A DNA stretch of 64,000 nucleotides from Watersipora subatra (GCF_963576615.1 NC_088717.1:24703344-24767343), one strand, 5' to 3'. Shown: positions 10,761 through 22,380, counted from the first letter of the stretch. Numbers and translations are program-made. Notes: a model not told the origin generated them from the sequence alone.

Positions 10761-11536
10761 GTTTAGATGTAACAGTGAAATAATTAGCAAGTAATAGCTA
10801 AATTGAGTCTGTTTTGCTACGATTACAATATGAGATGATTCGGTAATGATACAATTAATACGAACTGAGAAAACAAAATAAAATTTGTGAATATGTTGAA
10901 TTAATAATAACAATTCTTGCATAGAAATGTGTGTATAAAAAGTTACTGTTTCACCAACAGTTATCCATCAAAACTCTGAATACGACGATACCGGTACGAC
11001 GATATGTTATGTAAAAATAAAATATTGTAGTGTTTTTGTCTGATCAGAGGTGAGAGAATCTAGATGCTATTCCCGCTCGAGATAATACAATTGTCTGCGT
11101 GAAAAGTAGTGACCTTAACAGCGATTTAGCAATTAAACCTTAAAGAAAAGCCAAAAATAGAGGTTCACAAAAACGGCGTCGTGTTTCATAGAGTTAATAA
11201 AATTTGATCACCAAATTCTAATATCGAGAGAGTCTTTGTCGATATCCGAAAAATGTTTAGCCGAAAACAACATAGCCCTAATACGTCGAGGACAAAAAAG
11301 CATCGTGTGTCATGAAGCTAAAAGAAAGCCATCCCATTGAAATTATTACGTCATTTTTGTGTGAAAATGGCAAACGATGAATAGGTTATGTATAGAGGCG
11401 TGTACTAACCGGAGATTCCCGTTAATGCGCCCTAGATACCTAGTAGCCACTGATAGTCCGAAAGGTACGGTATTCTATAAGGCGGACACTCAATCAAACA
11501 CGCAGACAGACAACGATTGCCATTTATATAGTAGAC

Positions 11537-11960
11537 TAGATAGATGCCCGGTGTTGCCCAGTTAAAAAAAAGTCTTTGCACAAAAGATTTATGTTTCTTT
11601 GACATATACAAAATTTGCCATTCTAACTTTTTAACTGTATATTATAAAAAAGTAAATTAGCAGAAAAGATAAAACAACTGAAAAGGTTTTTAAATGTAAG
11701 TGTGAAATAATTTGCAAGTAATAGTTAGAGTATGTCTTGCTGCGATGATTACAATAAAAAGTGGTTTGATAGTGAGGCAATTAAAGCAAACTGATAAAAC
11801 AAAATAAAGATCATGAATAATTATGTCGAATTAACAATAACAAAGAGTGCATAGAAGTGTGTGTATAAAAATTGTTACTGTCGCTGCAGAAGCTATCTAT
11901 CATAATTTTGAATATGACAATATTGGTACTTCTCAATAGTCGATATTGGCACAGACGGAA
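11537..11960 (+). repeat. Second copy of the CCCGG-head dispersed repeat
   Basis: The head reads GATGCCCGGTGTTGCCCAGT, followed by AAAAGTCTTTGCACAAAAG and the internal AACTTTTTAACTGTATATTA word. It is more diverged than the copy at 10058. Confidence 0.55.
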
Positions 11961-12420
11961 AAATGAGATATCAAAATAATACATTAGTGAAGCGCTCGAG
12001 GGTACTTTGCTTGATTAAACCAAAAGGAATTTAGAGGCAATTCCTACTCAAAAATGTCCATGGGAACAATTTTTAGTTTTATAATTTTTTTGCGATTGCT
12101 CTTCGCAATAACCTCAAACTGAAGATTGAAATTGTGCATTACAGTTGCGCTGTAACCAAACATTTAAAATTGAAACGGTTCAATTAAAAATTACAAATAA
12201 AAAAATTTAATAACAGATTTTGAAATAGTTTAAAAAAAATTTCCAAAGCAGAACAAACGCAAAAGGTGATATGAATAATGTTGATTCATAATAAAATGTA
12301 TATATTTAGTTTTAATCTTGATAAAGATATCTAAACAAGGATGAGCTCTATAAGATAATAGCAGCTTAGCCTTGAGAATAGGTAATTTTGTTTGAATATT
12401 AGTGACTGCACTCATGGCAA

Positions 12421-13985
12421 GTTTAATCTCAGTGCAATAGAGACTTTGTACCGCTAGGTTTCAATCACTATAACTGGACACATCAAAGAAAGTTTAATCT
12501 CAGTGCAATAGAGACTTTGTACCGCTAGGTTTCAATCACTATAACTGGACACATCAAAGAAAGTTCAATCTCAGTGCAATAGAGACTTTGTACCGCTAGG
12601 TTTCAATCACTATAACTGGACACATCAAAGAAAGTTTAATCTCAGTGCAATAGAGACTTTGTACCGCTAGGTTTCAATCACTATAACTGGACACATCAAA
12701 GAAAGTTCAATCTCAGTGCAATAGAGACTTTGTACCGCTAGGTTTCTATCACTATAACTGGACACATCAAAGAAAGTTTAATCTCAGTGCAATAGAGACT
12801 TTGTACCGCTAGGTTTCAATCACTATAACTGGACACATCAAAGAAAGTTCAATCTCAGTGCAATAGAGACTTTGTACCGCTAGGTTTCAATCACTATAAC
12901 TGGACACATCAAAGAAAGTTTAATCTCAGTGCAATAGAGACTTTGTACCGCTAGGTTTCAATCACTATAACTGGACACATCAAAAAAAGTTTAATCTCAG
13001 TGCAATAGAGACTTTGTACCGCTAGGTTTCAATCACTATAACTGAACACATCAAAGAAAGTTTAATCTCAGTGCAATAGAGACTTTGTACCGCTAGGTTT
13101 CAATCACTATAACTGGACACATCAAAGAAAGTTCAATCTCAGTGCAATAGAGACTTTGTACCGCTAGGTTTCAATCACTATAACTGGACACATCAAAGAA
13201 AGTTCAATCTCAGTGCAATAGAGACTTTGTACCGCTAGGTTTCAATCACTATAACTGGACACATCAAAGAAAGTTCAATCTCAGTGCAATAGAGGCTTTG
13301 TACCGCTAGGTTTCAATCACTATAACTGGACACATCAAAGAAAGTTCAATCTCAGCGCAATAGAGACTTTGTACCGCTAGGTTTCAATCACTATAACTGG
13401 ACACATCAAAGAAAGTTCAATCTCAGTGCAATAGAGACTTTGTACCGCTAGGTTTCAATCACTATAACTGGACACATCAAAGAAAGTTCAATCTCAGTGC
13501 AATAGAGACTTTGTACCGCTAGGTTTCAATCACTATAACTGGACACATCAAAGAAAGTTTAATCTCAGTGCAATAGAGACTTTGTACCGCTAGGTTTCAA
13601 TCACTATAATAACTGGACACATCAAAGAAAGTTTAATCTCAGTGCAATAGAGACTTTGTACCGCTAGGTTTCAATCACTATAACTGGACACATCAAAGAA
13701 AGTTTAATCTCAGTGTAATAGAGACTTTGTACCGCTAGGTTTCAATCACTATAACTGGACACATCAAAGAAAGTTTAATCTCAGTGCAATAGAGACTTTG
13801 TACCGCTAGGTTTCAATCACTATAACTGGACACATCAAAGAAAGTTCAATCTCAGTGCAATAGAGACTTTGTACCGCTAGGTTTCAATCACTATAACTGG
13901 ACACATCAAAGAAAGTTTAATCTCAGTGCAATAGAGACTTTGTACCGCTAGGTTTCAATCACTATAACTGGACACATCAAAAAAA
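12421..13985. repeat. 71-bp satellite array, 22 units
   Basis: The unit runs from GTTTAATCTCAGTGCAATAG to CACATCAAAGAAA and repeats every 71 bp. The total of 1565 bp fits 22 units plus one 3-bp insertion (ATAATAACTGG near 13606). Units differ by rare single substitutions, mainly GTTTAATC versus GTTCAATC, so the array is very homogeneous. There is no open frame across units. Confidence 0.97.
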
Positions 13986-14290
13986 GAAAACAAAAGATAA
14001 ACGTTGAGATTTATAGATTAAAATATTGTTTTAAAGGTTTTTAATCTCGTTCTTAAATGCATTTCATGTTTTAATACAATATCAGTTATTAACAATATAA
14101 ATTATAATAATATATAAATAGAGCATTTAGTTAATTAAATTCTACTGAATATTCAAAGGTAGAACAATATATAGGAGGACTAAATACTAGTTCCTTTGTA
14201 AGCCAGTATAATTTAATAAATGTTACTAGAATAAAATACAATCAGTGTAGCTGTATTTCTCTATATCAGAGGAATATCTTTGGCTTAAAG

Positions 14291-14749
14291 ATATACTTAC
14301 ACAAAGTTTCAGTAAACTTTATCAGAAATTGTCAGTATTTTTATCGTTTAAAATTGTTTTTGATGTTTGAGGTGACCTGAATGCTAAGATGTTTCAAAAT
14401 AAAAATGGACAAGACTTGATCACGGTTGAACCGCTCTGATAAAAATATATGCAAGGTCATGTCACTAGTTGCTATTATTGTTATAGTTGATACCAGCTAT
14501 TGATATTTGCATTCAAGTTGCATGATTCAGCATTCATTACGCGTCTATAATTTGTCATTATCTTTGCCCCTATAAACCTCATCTTCACTTTTTCTTGATC
14601 TGAGCATTTTAATCTCAATCAAGTTTTGTCAATTTTAATCTTAAAACATCCTGGCAGTCAGATGACCTCAAACATCAAAAACAATCACAAATGATAGGAA
14701 GATAATGATATTTGCTGATAAAAAATAATAAATTTTTGTGTAAGCTGAT
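14291..14749. mobile_element. Fold-back MITE with CTTACACAAA ends
   Basis: The left end CTTACACAAA (about 14296) is matched by TTTGTGTAAG at about 14738. Further in, GTTTTTGATGTTTGAGGT (near 14355) is the reverse complement of ACCTCAAACATCAAAAAC near 14665, so the terminal arms are roughly 100 bp or more. Diverged copies lie at 53204-53600 and 61005-61375. It has no coding capacity and is probably a non-autonomous DNA transposon. Confidence 0.75.
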
Positions 14750-15228
14750 CATTAAGTTATAGCGATGTAAAACAATGCTGGTGTATTTTGAGGTCAGTAT
14801 AATATAAACTTTGTTTAGAAAACCAATTCTACAAAAAGTTCCTTTTTATTCTCTGAATCAACATATATTTGATAAAGTGACATAAAAGAGACTCATGTTT
14901 TTCAGGTCGTCTCTAAATTATCTATAACTAGAAGTTAGTGATATTTTGTTCAAAACTTTCGAAGAGTTGAGTTAAAAACATTTTGAATTTGAAAACATTT
15001 TGAAGCTCTCATTTCGATAAGAAAACGCTTATGAGTAGGCAGTATTAAATGTGAAAGTAAACAGCATCAAACTTCATATTGGGAATGCATCAGGATGCAG
15101 CACAAATTGCATTATAGGGATTCATATAGTTTCTTTTTTATTCAAAAAAGACACTAAATAGTATTCATAGCATATAATATATTGTAATTATAGAGTTTCT
15201 TAATTGAAATGTGTTTTGGACCACTTAC

Positions 15229-15385
15229 TGTCATATCTCCATCCATTCCCTCTGAAATAAACGCGCAGTAGAAGTCACCATAGTTTTCTATGCATTCTTT
15301 CAAGAGGCCTAGATACTTTCGTATGACTGTGTCAACAAATGCTGCATCCATCTGGCTTAGCGTTAGCTCAGAGTAAACTGCTTTT
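15229..15385 (-). CDS. Internal exon, unknown protein
   Basis: The minus strand reads a GGGTAG acceptor, then 157 bp open (1 base plus 52 codons), then a strong ACA|GTAAGT donor at 15228-15223. The encoded segment includes KAVYSELTLSQMDAAFVDTV and LGLLKECIENYGDFYCAF, a compact amphipathic sequence unlike a random AT-rich translation. It enters in phase 2 and leaves in phase 0. It lies on the same strand as the exon candidates at 19318-19426, 22306-22380 and 22435-22536, but the phases do not join directly, so other exons must be missing if this is one gene. I recognise no family. Confidence 0.5.
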
Positions 15386-15784
15386 CTACCCGTGAGAGTG
15401 TGCCAATGAAACAAATAGGATATGGCCCTACAACAGTTTCATTCATGCTATTACCATCAACAAGATGAAAAATATTTCTCTTAGATTGCTTTTTGGATAC
15501 AGTATTAGCTAGTTACGGTTATACAAATAACTCTCACAGGATATTTATAGTCATATGGTGTCATAGATAGTCACAAGTGTAGATCAGTCGCAAGCTAGTT
15601 ATATTTACACGGACCTCAATCAGTTAGTTATAGTCAAAAGGTTGGTCATGAATCTTCGATCTATAAATATAAAAATGGTGTTGCAAATTTACCCATTAAG
15701 CTATACGGACTACTCGACGGTGCAATGGATTAATCGTGGTCTTAGTCATTACATCACTTGACTTACTCACACGTAAACCGCTTA

Positions 15785-16133
15785 AGCCTGGTTCCCATAT
15801 CGATTGCGAGACTCCAGCGGTAATATTGCCTAGCAAAACGCTTGCGACACTAGTCTCGGCGGCTTATGTTTACATAAAGCTGCATTTCTAATAACAGCAT
15901 AAAAATGTTCACTCGTAATGCCGTTTCAATAATGCTGACCTTCACCTGTACATTGCCTTTTAAGAGGGTTTCGCCTGCGGCTCTTCGCAAAATTAGAACA
16001 ACGTAAAACTCTTGCGTTGCCGGTGGCAACTACCGGTGGTACCCGCCCATAGGTTCTCATTTCACCGCTAATAGCCTGCGGTGTTGTCGCCGGTGCTTTG
16101 CGACGTATATAGAAACCAGGCTTTAAGGTAATT
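15785..16133. mobile_element. MITE with GCCTGGTTYC ends and TTAA target sites
   Basis: The left end reads TTAAGCCTGGTTCCCATAT; the right end reads ATATAGAAACCAGGCTTTAA. The inverted ends and TTAA duplication fit a piggyBac- or Kolobok-like non-autonomous element. The interior is GC-richer than its surroundings (GTTGCCGGTGGCAACTACCG). Copies in other orientation or truncated lie at 52400-52748 and 49430-49638. Confidence 0.75.
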
Positions 16134-16329
16134 GACTAGCACATTTGATCATTACCAAGAATGCAACGTTTATTAATCTAGATTCCGATATGGTTAGCTG
16201 GCAATAAATTACCAGGTAAATTACCGAAATTCATTGGTAGCTATTTTAGTACCTAACAATGCTGGGCATTCACCTAATTTTTACAATAATAAAGATCATG
16301 CCAGTCCCATGTCATGGCTTTAGGTAGGG

Positions 16330-16405
16330 AAAAATGATTTCATCACACTGGATTTGAACCTGCAACATTTGGCATCACCTCCTTGCACCGTACCACCTGC
16401 CCCAA
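16330..16405 (-). repeat. tRNA-derived SINE-like unit
   Basis: The minus strand reads GGGGCAGGTGGTACGGTGCA (A-box-like) followed by CAGGTTCAAATCC (B-box-like). It is not a functional tRNA: the stems do not pair well. Confidence 0.45.
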
Positions 16406-17224
16406 TAACCACCTGCTAATCACAAATACTTTATGGTAGTTACAAACCTATCACTTGGATTTCGCAGCTGTACATAGAATACTGTTTCAGGAGTAGCCAT
16501 AAATCCTAAATATTGCATCGCGGATGCTATGACAATGTGGGTAGAATTTTTCTCTTTCTTTGTGTTTACGAGTAAATTTCCTACAATAACATGAACAGGC
16601 TTTTCTCGCTAAATGTACCAGTACCCTGGCAGTCTCAAGGGTAGAGAGAGATTGTTACCCTTAAAGCACAGGGAAATAACTACGTGTATGAAAGTGAATG
16701 ATTGGTGAAGTTGTGGGTATGAATCTCATGTGATGCAGTTTTTTTTAGTATCTAACCATGACTGTTGAAAGATGAATGGGGACACGACTCTTATTGTAAC
16801 AAAGATTAGCTGTAATCTCTAGCACAGAATTACTAAATTGGTGAAGAAATATTGCCTTGAGCTTTAGAATTGCTCGCTGACCAAATAGCAAATAGGCAGC
16901 CTTTAATACAGCGAACAAATCATTTATAATTGCTGTCATCATGTGGTGTCAAGAATCAAGTTACCACAAAACTGGTCAACAGTTTAATGAAAGTGTGAGA
17001 ATGAAAAAATATTTTCCCAAAACTTACTTCTGGGACCCTGGTTTATTTTTTTGAATTTTAAGTATTTATATTTTAGTTTGCTTGGTTGCTTCGCCAGTTT
17101 TATTTTGCAATATTTGTTTATATATTATTAGCGCAGTCAAATATTGGTTCTTATTTAGGTCTAATCTGCAGTATGATAAAAGCCATGTTCCTCTATCCAA
17201 AGTCATAGCTGTAGATTAAAGAAA

Positions 17225-17290
17225 ATGATCACGGCGTACAGGATTAGAACTTACCGCTTTCAGTCTGTTGGACTAATGCTTTAATCTATG
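17225..17290 (-). repeat. tRNA-like fragment
   Basis: The minus strand shows TTAGTCCAACAGACTGAAAG followed by TAAGTTCTAATCC, which resembles a tRNA anticodon arm and T arm. Diverged. Confidence 0.3.
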
Positions 17291-17589
17291 GAATTGAGAA
17301 TTATTGTGAGGATAATGATTTTTTACGCGTTATCCGACACCCCTGACTGCCAGGCTACTAGAAATAATAATGTCTAAATATTTACATCAAAGTTCTTTAA
17401 AAGATACTTAGACGGGTGTAATTGCGTTGTCGTGAGTTGTACTTTGGTACCTCCCATAATTGTTTTTAAAAGGTATCTGTAAAAGTATAGGTGAACAAAG
17501 GTTGATTAAACCTTTCTATACCCTTTTTTATTTCCCAGCCAAGTTTGCTCAAGATATTTTTACATCTTGGACCCGCTTTTTTCCAAAAT

Positions 17590-17752
17590 CTATGAATTTT
17601 TATTGTAAAACGCTTTTCCATCCGTCTGTCTGTCTGTCCATCCATCTAAAGCTAAGTCAGAAGTTAGAAAATAACTCCTTTCAACAAGATTCAAATTCAC
17701 AACTTTTAGCTCAATAAACAATCACTCTACCATCTGGGCCAATTGACCACCT
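17590..17752 (-). repeat. tRNA-derived SINE-like unit with CTGT-rich body
   Basis: The minus strand begins GGCCCAGATGGTAGAGTG (A box) and has GTGAATTTGAATCTTG (B box), then a body that on the plus strand reads TTGTAAAACGC..GTCTGTCTGTCTGTCC. The same head-plus-body order is seen at 57600-57750 and 57800-57960. Confidence 0.5.
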
Positions 17753-19317
17753 TGTTGTATTATCGGATACTATTGTAACTAGTTGTGACAATTGATGATC
17801 TTTCTCTTGGAACACAGGGCTGCCAGGGGACTAGTATTTATAAAATAATTATCTCTTTAAAAATCTTCTGTGTTACAAAACAAAATCCAGTTGCAATTGT
17901 TGTTGGCAATCCCTTGTTGTCAAAGTAGAATTATAAATGCTTGCATCGGTTGTATAAAGACCTACTCTGTGATTTTCACAGTCCAAGTCGGAACCCAGTG
18001 GCAAAGGAATCTCGATGACTGAAGACATGACCGGCATTGATTGGTCGCTGAATTACTTTTAAATGTTTATCCACTCTCGCAGTATCTCGATGAGTGTTTA
18101 CAAATGTGTTATGTGCTGGCATAAAGAGCAGTTTAACCAAACACTGTTGATAGTAAGCTTTGGACCTTTAAGTTTAGGCTATGACTGCAATGAACTCAGC
18201 ATCAAAATTTTCATATCTATAAACCCTTGCAAAGAGAGTTTGTTTGACAGTATAAAGCCATAGCCTAGTAGCATTGAATGCCTGATCTGTAAACAGTGAC
18301 TTGGGATTGAAGTTGGGATTGAAGGATGACCTTGAGGATGATAAAAGGGATGACCTTGAAGATAGTAAAAAGGATGATTTTGAGTCTTAACTTTATTGCT
18401 ACCAAAATAATTTATTTACTCTGACATAATTACGTATTTGGTAAAAATTAATACTTGACAAGGGTGCATATAAACTGCCATAACTTTTGCACTGCATGGT
18501 CTATAACAAATGTTCTAATACTAAATTAATCAACATTACATCTTAGGTGAGCTGCTAGAAAATGAGCCGGGAAACTTTTACGGCCATTATTATTACAAAT
18601 TATTCCAAATTATTGTTGTTAAGTTGTCCAAATTATTACAGCTTACAGTACTATTATCACTGCTAAAAAATTATTCACTCTTAGAAGTAATATGATTTAA
18701 TAAAAATTACCCAAATTTCATTGATATGCAATTGGTGAAACCTGCAAAGCTGTAACACGATGTACACTACTGCTCAATGCTACAAAGAAATTATGATAAA
18801 AAATAAAGTGTTCAAAGCAAAATAAAGGTCAAGAGGGCTATAATATATTTTATAAATAAAATATGGGCTTGAAATGAGAGTAAGTTGACTTATGCGCTCA
18901 GTCCTAGAATGCGTTAAACTCGTATGTTGAGGTATGACTGTAATCAGAAATGTTTTGTACAAAACATCATGCTGTTCTTGGCCGTACGCTGTCAATAAGG
19001 GCATCGAGTCGTACCTGGTGGCGCGTGGTAGGGAAAGAGTTAAAATGTGCTCTACAACTGAACATGCTGCTAGTTGTTAAAGTTACTTAGTCACTAAACC
19101 CAGACATGTACAGCCAAGCTCACAGAGCCATCGCTTGTGCAACAATTCTCTTAAAAAACTCCCATGGCCTCTGCTGCCAGAAAGCTAAGCAGACGCCAGA
19201 TCTTTGAAGGATTGCTCTCACACAAAACTTAGTTTTTAAGCTAACACTTTACAGCAAGTTTTCAATTGTGTAATGAAAGAGGACACAGACTAAAATAAAA
19301 ACATTTGTACTTCCTAC
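17753..19317. other. Non-coding stretch
   Basis: I find only short frames with no motifs. A small degenerate repeat (GGGATTGAAG, then AGGATGACCTTGA twice) lies at 18303-18380. If the flanking exons belong to one gene this is intron. Confidence 0.35.
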
Positions 19318-19426
19318 CTGGAGCGATATGAAAATATCTGCCAAAGGTTAGTGTCAGCTCTTTTGAAATTGGCTTGGCTAGCTCAGCAAAGTAGGTTGTA
19401 GGACATGAATCCAACTTTGTGTAATC
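19318..19426 (-). CDS. Internal exon, unknown protein
   Basis: The minus strand shows a pyrimidine tract and GATGAAG acceptor, 109 open bases, and a CCAG|GTAGGA donor. The segment reads DYTKLDSCPTTYFAELAKPI followed by SKELTLTFGRYFHIAP and leaves in phase 1. Composition is protein-like, with a balanced mix of charged and aromatic residues and one cysteine. I recognise no family. Same strand as 22306-22380 and 15229-15385. Confidence 0.5.
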
Positions 19427-19656
19427 CTTCATCAACAGAGAAATAAAATCATTAGTTCACCGTGAGTTAAAAACTCAGAAGATTTGTTGAAGCAATTCAA
19501 AGTAGCAACAACATTTTCAACTGTGTGCTTGCGATCACGTATTCCATCTTTGTCTTATCCAAAACTTGCTCATTTTTACATCTGTGCTACAGGTTGCACA
19601 GAAGCTGCATCAAAAGGCTGCATAAATTATGCCCAGAATATTTGTATTTATCCTTA

Positions 19657-19692
19657 CACGCGTATGACAAAAATAGTTTTGTCATACGCGTG
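19657..19692. other. Perfect hairpin, 16-bp arms
   Basis: CACGCGTATGACAAAA is followed by a 4-base loop (ATAG) and its exact reverse complement. No run of T follows, and there is no gene nearby that it obviously serves. Confidence 0.85.
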
Positions 19693-19929
19693 GAAGAATC
19701 CAACACAATGGCATCAACACCAATACTAATAAAAGCCTATGTATACATACAACTAAAACTCAGTTTTAAGTTTTGTACAAACAACTGCATCAAAGCTCTT
19801 AACTCTTTGGTTACGCACACAGCAGACTAAATAAATACTTTCCTTCTTTAAAATTTGTATGTTCACTATAACCGAGCGTACAAATAATAGACAGTCACAT
19901 GAATATATATATACAGATATATATATATA

Positions 19930-21922
19930 ATTGTTTCCTCACCCCGGATACCCCGTATGGGTGGTAAATTCTGCTCTAACTCGGGTCTCCTACCAGAGAC
20001 CTGGGAGTTTGAGCACTCGCCTCAAGATCTTAGCTGTTCCCAATAGCGCACTTTTCTGCAACTCACCTGAGTTGATTGTTGTTGGTATTTGGGCAAGCCA
20101 TATTTTATGTGCTGGTGTTATTGCGCCCAGTGCCCCAATGACTACTGGGATTACAGTTGTTCTTACATTCCAGCATTTTTCAATCTCTTCTCCAAGAGGG
20201 AGATATTTCTCTAGCTTTTCTTTTTCTTTGCTGGCTATATTGTAGTCATTGGGTACTGCTATATCTATTATAGTAGCCTTCTTGTTTTCTTTGTTTACTA
20301 CCACTATATCTGGTTGGTTTGCTAGGACATGCTTGTCAGTTCGGATGTATAAGTCCCAGAGGATCTTAGCGCGGTCATTTTCATTGACCTTACCAGGAGC
20401 TTCCCACCAGTGTTGTGGTTTATTAAGGCCATACTCATCACATAGACTTCTATACACTACACCTGCGACATGATTATGCCGCTCAGTGTATGCGTTTCCT
20501 GCTAGCTGCTTGCATCCACTGATGATGTGTTGGATGGTCTCAGGTGCATCTTTGCACAGCCTGCATCTAGGATCGTCTTTAGTGTGATAGATTTTCGTTT
20601 GGAGTTGCCTTGTTGGGAGCACTTGCTCCTGAGCTGCCATGATTAGCGACTCTGTATTGGCCGTTAGGTTTCCTTTGTTCAGCCACATATATGTCTGGTG
20701 AAGATCTCCAACCTTAGATATTTCTTGGTAGTAAGCACCATGAAGAGGTTTCGTGTGCCAGTCAATTTCCTCATCATCCGGGCGTAGGTTCGTTGTAAGA
20801 GCAGCCGATTGAAATTCAGCTAGCAACTTATCTGAAATGGCCATGGAGGCTGCATATGCTTTGATGCTTTGCTCCTCTTCTTTCACTGTCTGCTGTACAC
20901 TTTTGAGTCCCCTACCGCCATCTTTCCTTCCAAGATACAATCTAGTAGTATCAGATTTTGGGTGGAGTGCTCCATGCATGGTCAGCAGTTTACGAGTTGC
21001 TATATCTGTTTCTTTGATGGCCTCCTCAGTCCACTTTATTATGCCTGCTGGATATCTTATTACTGGCAGTGCGTAGGTATTTATTGCCATGACTTGGTTT
21101 TTGGCATTGAGCTGGCTCCGTAAGACCTGCCGAAGGCGTTTTTGTATTCGGTAATGGCTTTGTGACGTACCTTGGCTTCGTGGTTGATGTTGCTTTGCAT
21201 AATCCCCAAGTACTTGTACCCTTCTTCTATATCTTTGATGGTACTATTTGGCATTCTTAGGCCATCTGTGAGCATAGAATGGCCTTTCTTAAGAATTTGC
21301 CTTCCACATTTCTCAATACCGAAGGTCATTCCGATGTCCTTGCTGCATACCTGAGTGAGGTGTATTTGCGAATCAATGTCACTTTCTTTGTTAGCGTACA
21401 GCTTGATGTCATCCATGTAGAAGAGGTAGTTTATCTTGGTGCGACTCTTAAACTGGTACCATATTGAGTCTCCTCCAGCATATTGCTTAGAGGGTTTAGG
21501 CATATGCAGAAGAGCAGCGGTGATAAGGAGCCCCCTTGATAGATGCCTCGCTTAATTTTGACACTCGCCAGCTTTTTGCCATTAGTCTCCAGTTCCGTCT
21601 TCCATTTGGTCATTGACATCTTGATGAATGCCACAAGAACAGGGTGAACACTGTACATACTGAGGCACTCAAGTATCCAACTATGGGGAATTGAGTCATA
21701 GGCCTTTTTGTAGTCAATCCAAATCATGGCAAGATTGGTTTGCCTTTTCCTGCTGTTGTGACAGACTGTCCGATCCACCAGTAACTGATGTTTAGCTCTT
21801 CGGGTGTTGCGCCCGATTCCTTTCTGAGCACTGGTCATATAGTGACTCATGTGCTCTTCCAGTTTGTCTGCAACTATTCCTGAGAGCAGTTTCCAAGTGG
21901 TGGGCAAGCTACCCACCACTGC
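19930..21922 (-). pseudogene. R2/R4-like non-LTR retrotransposon copy 1, truncated and frameshifted
   Basis: The minus strand encodes, in three overlapping frames (21919-21431, 21503-21081, 21090-19990), the same protein as the 791-codon frame at 45983-48358. RT motifs seen include WIDYKKAYDSIPHSWILECL and the FYMDDIKLYAN catalytic loop. The C-terminal part has a CCHC finger, CRLCKDAPETIQHIISGC, and the PD..D endonuclease motif PDIVVV..IIDIAVP. Two frameshifts separate the parts, and the third motif-B residue after QG is G rather than D. The 5' end is cut inside the RT domain. Both ends abut TA repeats. The 3' end is TGAGGAAACAAT with no poly(A). Confidence 0.92.
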
Positions 21923-21926
21923 TATT

Positions 21927-21957
<31 letters not shown>

Positions 21958-21996
21958 TTATATATATATATAAATATATATAAGTATAAAGTAGCA

Positions 21997-22030
<34 letters not shown>
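21923..22030. repeat. TA microsatellite between two retrotransposon copies
   Basis: About 108 bp made almost wholly of TA dinucleotides, interrupted by AAGTATAAAGTAGCACTC. It includes most of a 48-bp perfect palindrome (21991-22038). Confidence 0.9.
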
Positions 22031-22034
<4 letters not shown>

Positions 22035-22120
22035 TGCTCAAACTCCCAGGTCTCTGGTAGGAGACCCGACTTAGAGCAGAATTTACCACCCATACGGGGT
22101 ATCCGGGGTGAGGAAACAAT
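22031..22120 (+). mobile_element. R2/R4-like retrotransposon copy 3, last 90 bp only
   Basis: The sequence from GAGTGCTCAAACTCCCAGG to GGGTGAGGAAACAAT matches 48329-48415, the last codons plus the 3' untranslated region. It is on the plus strand, opposite to copy 1, and is flanked by TA repeats on both sides. This is a severe 5' truncation from a separate insertion. Confidence 0.92.
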
Positions 22121-22135
22121 TTTTTTTTATATGTA

Positions 22136-22173
<38 letters not shown>
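22121..22173. repeat. TA microsatellite
   Basis: T-run followed by (TATATG) and (TA) repeats directly downstream of retrotransposon copy 3. Confidence 0.9.
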
Positions 22174-22175
<2 letters not shown>

Positions 22176-22305
22176 CTTCAAACTGTTAAGGAATTTCTAA
22201 GTACAAAAAATCAAAAGGTAAAAACAATTGTGTCCCATAATTTCTTTGCTCTATAAATGCATACATACATGCAAGGTAGTCTTAATATTCTTATTTTCTT
22301 TAAAC

Positions 22306-22380
22306 CAGTAGGTAAAATCTGTAGTTCCTGATTTTCTGACTCCCACCATGTGTACACTGGCAAGACACGCTTGCTTGGCT
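22306..22380 (-). CDS. Internal exon, unknown protein
   Basis: The minus strand has a strong TTTTTCTTTTTAG acceptor, 75 open bases and a weak CTACTG|GTTTAA donor; phase 1 at both ends. The segment reads PSKRVLPVYTWWESENQELQ and joins in frame to the exon at 22435-22536. The donor is the least certain border. Confidence 0.45.

Noticed and set aside
12421..13985. CRISPR-like array
   Set aside because: The 71-bp units are contiguous with no unique spacers, and the DNA is eukaryotic; this is a satellite.
16745..16942. A minus-strand exon with a 65-codon frame
   Set aside because: An acceptor in a suitable phase can be proposed, but no donor fits and the neighbouring phases do not join; too weak to list.
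21923..22120. Copy 3 as the inverted 5' part of copy 1 (twin priming)
   Set aside because: The inverted piece is the extreme 3' end of the element, not the next 5' segment, so it must be a separate insertion.
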